Source of the DNA: Bostrychus sinensis
Lineage: Eukaryota; Chordata; Actinopteri; Gobiiformes; Eleotridae
Assembly (NCBI GenBank): GCA_020698575.1
Contig: CM036242.1
Location: forward strand, 10,923,624-10,987,623
Reading direction: 5' to 3'
DNA length: 64,000 nt
Shown: piece by piece, positions 60,600 to 64,000 of the stretch
How the letters are laid out: each line of letters begins with the position of its first letter
Numbering within the stretch: the stretch's first letter is position 1
Made by a program: the position numbers and the translations under genes
The notes under the pieces: generated by a model
The model's database searches: none
Seen by the model: only the letters and a program-made list of their open reading frames with translations
What the model was told of the DNA's origin: nothing

Positions 60600-61400
60600 G
60601 TGCAAACGGAAAAAATACATTTCAGCTGCTCTGATCTTTTGAGAATAGAAAATGTACAAATGAAAACATCCTGTTGAAGCATTTTTATCTACTGTAGATC
60701 ACTTGTGATACTTAATTATTAAGGGCCCTGTAACCTGATTTACCAGATGCTTTGGGACAGTCTGGAATGGGCTCCATGGAGAGCATTTGCAAACAGCAGG
60801 TACTTTTTACCTTGCACAGCAACCTGGATTGTCGTGAGATTTGTGAGAAAAATCACCTTGCGAGACTCTAGTTGATTTGTGTAATGGTGTGGCAGTACTG
60901 CCCTGAGTAGGTTTGTCAAACTTTTTAGTAGGCTACTTGTTAAAATGGCAACAGTGAAAAATGTAACGCACGCTGCTATACATTTACAAAAAAACAAACA
61001 AACCAAAAAAAAACCAGCAAAAATCACAATTAACTTTTTATTATAATGTTTTCTAAAGAAGAGTTTGTTTATTCAGTCACGTCTTATTAGTCTTTGCTGT
61101 GATTGGCTAAAACAAATCATGGTAGATGGTCCCTAGCTGCATTTCATCCAGTCACCTTCAAATATTTTACTGAAAGTCCCTCCCCTTTACAAACCTTTTC
61201 TACAGGAGCATTCCAGATTGATATAATATTAGCACTCAATGCTAACTCTGTACTTGCGTTATATTAATCTAGAATAAGGTACTTTAGCTTTGCAGATATG
61301 CCTCATCATTAATTGGATGAACCAAATGTGATAAAACCACCTGTTGCCTTGTTTTTACTTTATTTCTGTTTTAGTTGGACCATCGTCAAGGTGTAATAAA
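60600..61400 (+). repeat. Dispersed repeat, copy 2 of a nearby pair
   Basis: Shares the ordered words listed for 58135-58440 (TTTCAGCTGCTCTGATCTTT, TATCTACTGTAGATCACT, CCTGTAACCTGATTTACC) and the later TTGGACCATCGTCAAGGTG. About 500 bp of extra sequence separates the shared blocks here. No coding support. Confidence 0.5.
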
Positions 61401-61569
61401 TGAGTTTATCCTTGTTGATTTTGTAGCAGATGCTAACAAGTAGATGGTGCATCTTTGACTGGTGAGGAGCCATTGTTGCCTTCACGGGGAAAACAAAACC
61501 CATGTTGCCTCTGGAGAAACTCTTTTTTGTTTTTGATCAATGTATGTGGATGTGAATGACATTTTTTAT

Positions 61570-64000
61570 GGATTTTAGTATTGCTAAAATGAAATAAATT
61601 GTTGATAAACAAATGGAACCTTGCAAGCCTGTCCTTTAGTGAACACGCTTGTGTGCCTTTATTTACTCTAATTAATTTTGTATTATTTCCTCCAGGTCAA
61701 ATCCTGGGGTGCCATTGTTAGAATTTGCTTATTAGCTAATTAGATTCAATTGTTAATCAGCAGAGCATGTAAATACATTTCAAAACATCATTTATAATCC
61801 TTAATATTGCTTCCATGTCCCATATTCCTTGATAATATCTATCCCCACATCATGACACACCAGGGTCAGCTCAACAAGTAACCTGGTTTGTGATACCATT
61901 TAATCCAGAACACCAAGGAACTACATAAACCTTTTGTCTAACTGTGTCGGAGAGACATAACAGCTACAGTAGAGGTACAACTGGGATTGTAGTAAAGGCT
62001 CAGGTCAGTTACTTGTCTCTGTTGTCTCTGCTGCCATTAGCTTTGCTGCAGTAGGCAATGGGAACTTACCTTTGTTTCATGCTTTAACAATGTTTGTCTC
62101 GTGTACTTAACGTTGCATTAAAGTGTACAGCAGTGCACCATCACAGTAAAACTTAAAACGCTATTGCTATTTTGCTACAAGCTGATATAACAAGTTGCTG
62201 ATGGTTACAGGTTGCCTTGGACAGCAGTTGATGAATTGTTTCACATTGTACCTTCAGCACATCTTATAAAATGCAAGTACATAACACAAAATGCCGTCTT
62301 TATTGCAGCCGAGTGTGAAAGACAAGTGGTGCACTGAAGGGCATGTGTTGACATCTCCACCAACAAGCCTGAGAACATCGGCGCTTGTGCTAATGCTGCC
62401 TTCGGGGCTGACTTTAATACGTGCAACACCAGCACACTGACAGGCTGCCACAGTTTTCTCACCTTATCGGCACTTTGACTGACAGCTTCATACAAAGGAC
62501 CAGACAGACCCCATTAAGCGCTTTGAAAGTAACGATGGGGCCTTGAATCCATCTGACGCCTCCAACACTGCATCTACCTCAAACTTGCAATATCTTGTTT
62601 CCTTGCAGAAAAGCAGCTATACTGTTGTCTTCTTCAGTTTCAATGCTGCCGCCCTCAAAGCACCAGGCCACAAACTGTCGTGCCATAAAGACCAGAGTTC
62701 CACCCTTTTCTTTCTGTTTTTAACACCTCGGTTGAGACAAAAGCTGTGAGATAAAAATGGCGGCGTATACTTGCAAGTGAATCGGGAGGCGCTCACACAA
62801 TAAGGCTTTGTGGCTTCAGGTAGGCCTTCCACTGTTCAATAAAACGCTTTGATATGAAAGAATAACGTCTGTGTGCGCCGAAGAGAATAGAAGAAAAGAA
62901 GCCAGATGAAAGATGAACGTTTAATGTCTCCACCAGTCTGGCCTCCACTTGTTGTCACAGAAGAATGGGATTTTCAATGAAGATGATATAGGGTTTTTTG
63001 ATGCGTAACATTGGGAGTTGAAAGGTGCATGCATGTCCAATGTGTAATTAATGATTTCAATGACTTTAGAGGTTTCAGGAGAGCCATTTCAAAGGAGGAG
63101 ATCAGTGTTAGTGATTTAGTGGGATTGTCTTCATAATTATGTTGTAATTAGAGCAAAAACATAATGCGTCCTCTCTGGCTACAAAGGAGGCAAGTCTCCA
63201 GTCTTTCTATAGCAGCCAAGAACCGACAAACTGCCTTTAGCAATTTATCATTAGCAACGTGTTCTAAAGTGTGGTAGATGAAAGAATACGTAGCTTCTAG
63301 ATGCTATACCCCTTTATTTACTAATGAACGGACAAACCAAGGCTGTGTTTGGCAAAATTTGATGGTGGTTGGAAAAAAGTGATAGTTAGCTGACTGGAGC
63401 CTATAACATTAACATTAACTCTGAAGTGTAATTTTGGCTTCAGCCATTTTTAATATTAGCATTGTAATGTAGGCTTCAAGAAAAAATAGGATTTGTTACA
63501 GTCTTTTGCTGGGTTTCAGTCACATAACCCAGATGTCGGGCAAAATCCAGATAAGGGAAGTTATAAATTCCAGTTTAAAACATTGCATGATGTGTGAGAG
63601 TATGTCCACCAATACACTGGATGGACCTAAACATAGTAGATTATGGCAAGAGATAACTGAATACATTTGGTATAACCCATATAGTTTACTGAAAAGCACC
63701 TAGTATCCAACAATTTGAATGATTTACCTGACAATGAGGCGATCAACATCACAAACTACATACTTTTGCTTTTTGAGTGGTGTGACGACATCAGAAACCC
63801 AGCAGTTCCACTTAATTTACTCACATTTAGAAGGAATCTCCAATAGTCACATTTAGCATAATAGATGTTTAGGCTTAAATCCATCGCAGAAAAGGGTCAG
63901 ACTTACCCAGGAACAGTATGTACCATTTGTAATCAGCACCATATTGACGTTGTAGTCTACTAATAAAATGTAGCTTTGAGATATATTCTGTAAGATTTCA
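61570..64000. other. Intergenic stretch at the right edge, repeat-poor
   Basis: No exon or transposon recognised. 62230-62880 has a balanced base composition and no repeat words, so it may hold conserved non-coding sequence. Short open frames on both strands lack family resemblance. No SMAD6 exon could be found here. Confidence 0.4.

Noticed and set aside
38119..64000. SMAD6 or another neighbour gene upstream
   Set aside because: I searched the short frames for SMAD6 MH2 words and other known families and found none; the gene, if syntenic, is outside the window.

Overview
This window is vertebrate nuclear DNA, almost certainly from a ray-finned (teleost) fish. It is AT-rich, genes are split by GT-AG introns, and it is littered with fish-type DNA transposons (Tc1/mariner, hAT and their MITEs), tRNA-like SINEs, LINE tails and microsatellites. 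There are no operons, prokaryotic genes or CRISPR arrays.

Only one protein-coding gene can be supported: smad3 on the minus strand. It is the receptor-regulated SMAD of TGF-beta/activin signalling. I could join eight coding exons with consistent splice phases: 37916-38118, 7265-7458, 7027-7161, 5782-5907, 4955-5167, 4720-4857, 4008-4152 and 2217-2340. They total 1278 nt, or 425 residues plus stop. The product has an MH1 domain, a linker with a PPGY motif and S-P sites, an MH2 domain and the C-terminal SSVS phospho-tail that separates Smad3 from Smad2 (SSMS). Positions 1-2216 are probably 3' UTR and downstream sequence. Exon 1 is separated from exon 2 by a 30.5 kb intron (7459-37915) that holds most of the mobile DNA.

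Intron 1 contains a Tc1-like transposon (23063-24664) inserted inside an older hAT MITE. It also holds a 2.4 kb degraded hAT element with a perfect 8-bp target duplication (27730-30162), a hAT relic with a decayed BED zinc finger (11039-11993), several short MITEs, LINE 3' ends and SINE copies.

The 26 kb upstream of smad3 (38119-64000) appears intergenic. It begins with the 5' UTR/promoter zone. It contains a 2.9 kb minisatellite of a 22-bp unit (42372-45300) with a 638-bp higher-order duplication, a long perfect AT palindrome (46569-46652), a three-level nested insertion (51.5-52.6 kb), a second BED-finger hAT relic (about 58.7-59.2 kb) and a repeat-poor stretch rich in transcription-factor-like motifs (56400-56830) that could be an enhancer. 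No exon of the neighbour often found beside SMAD3 in vertebrates (SMAD6) was recognised.
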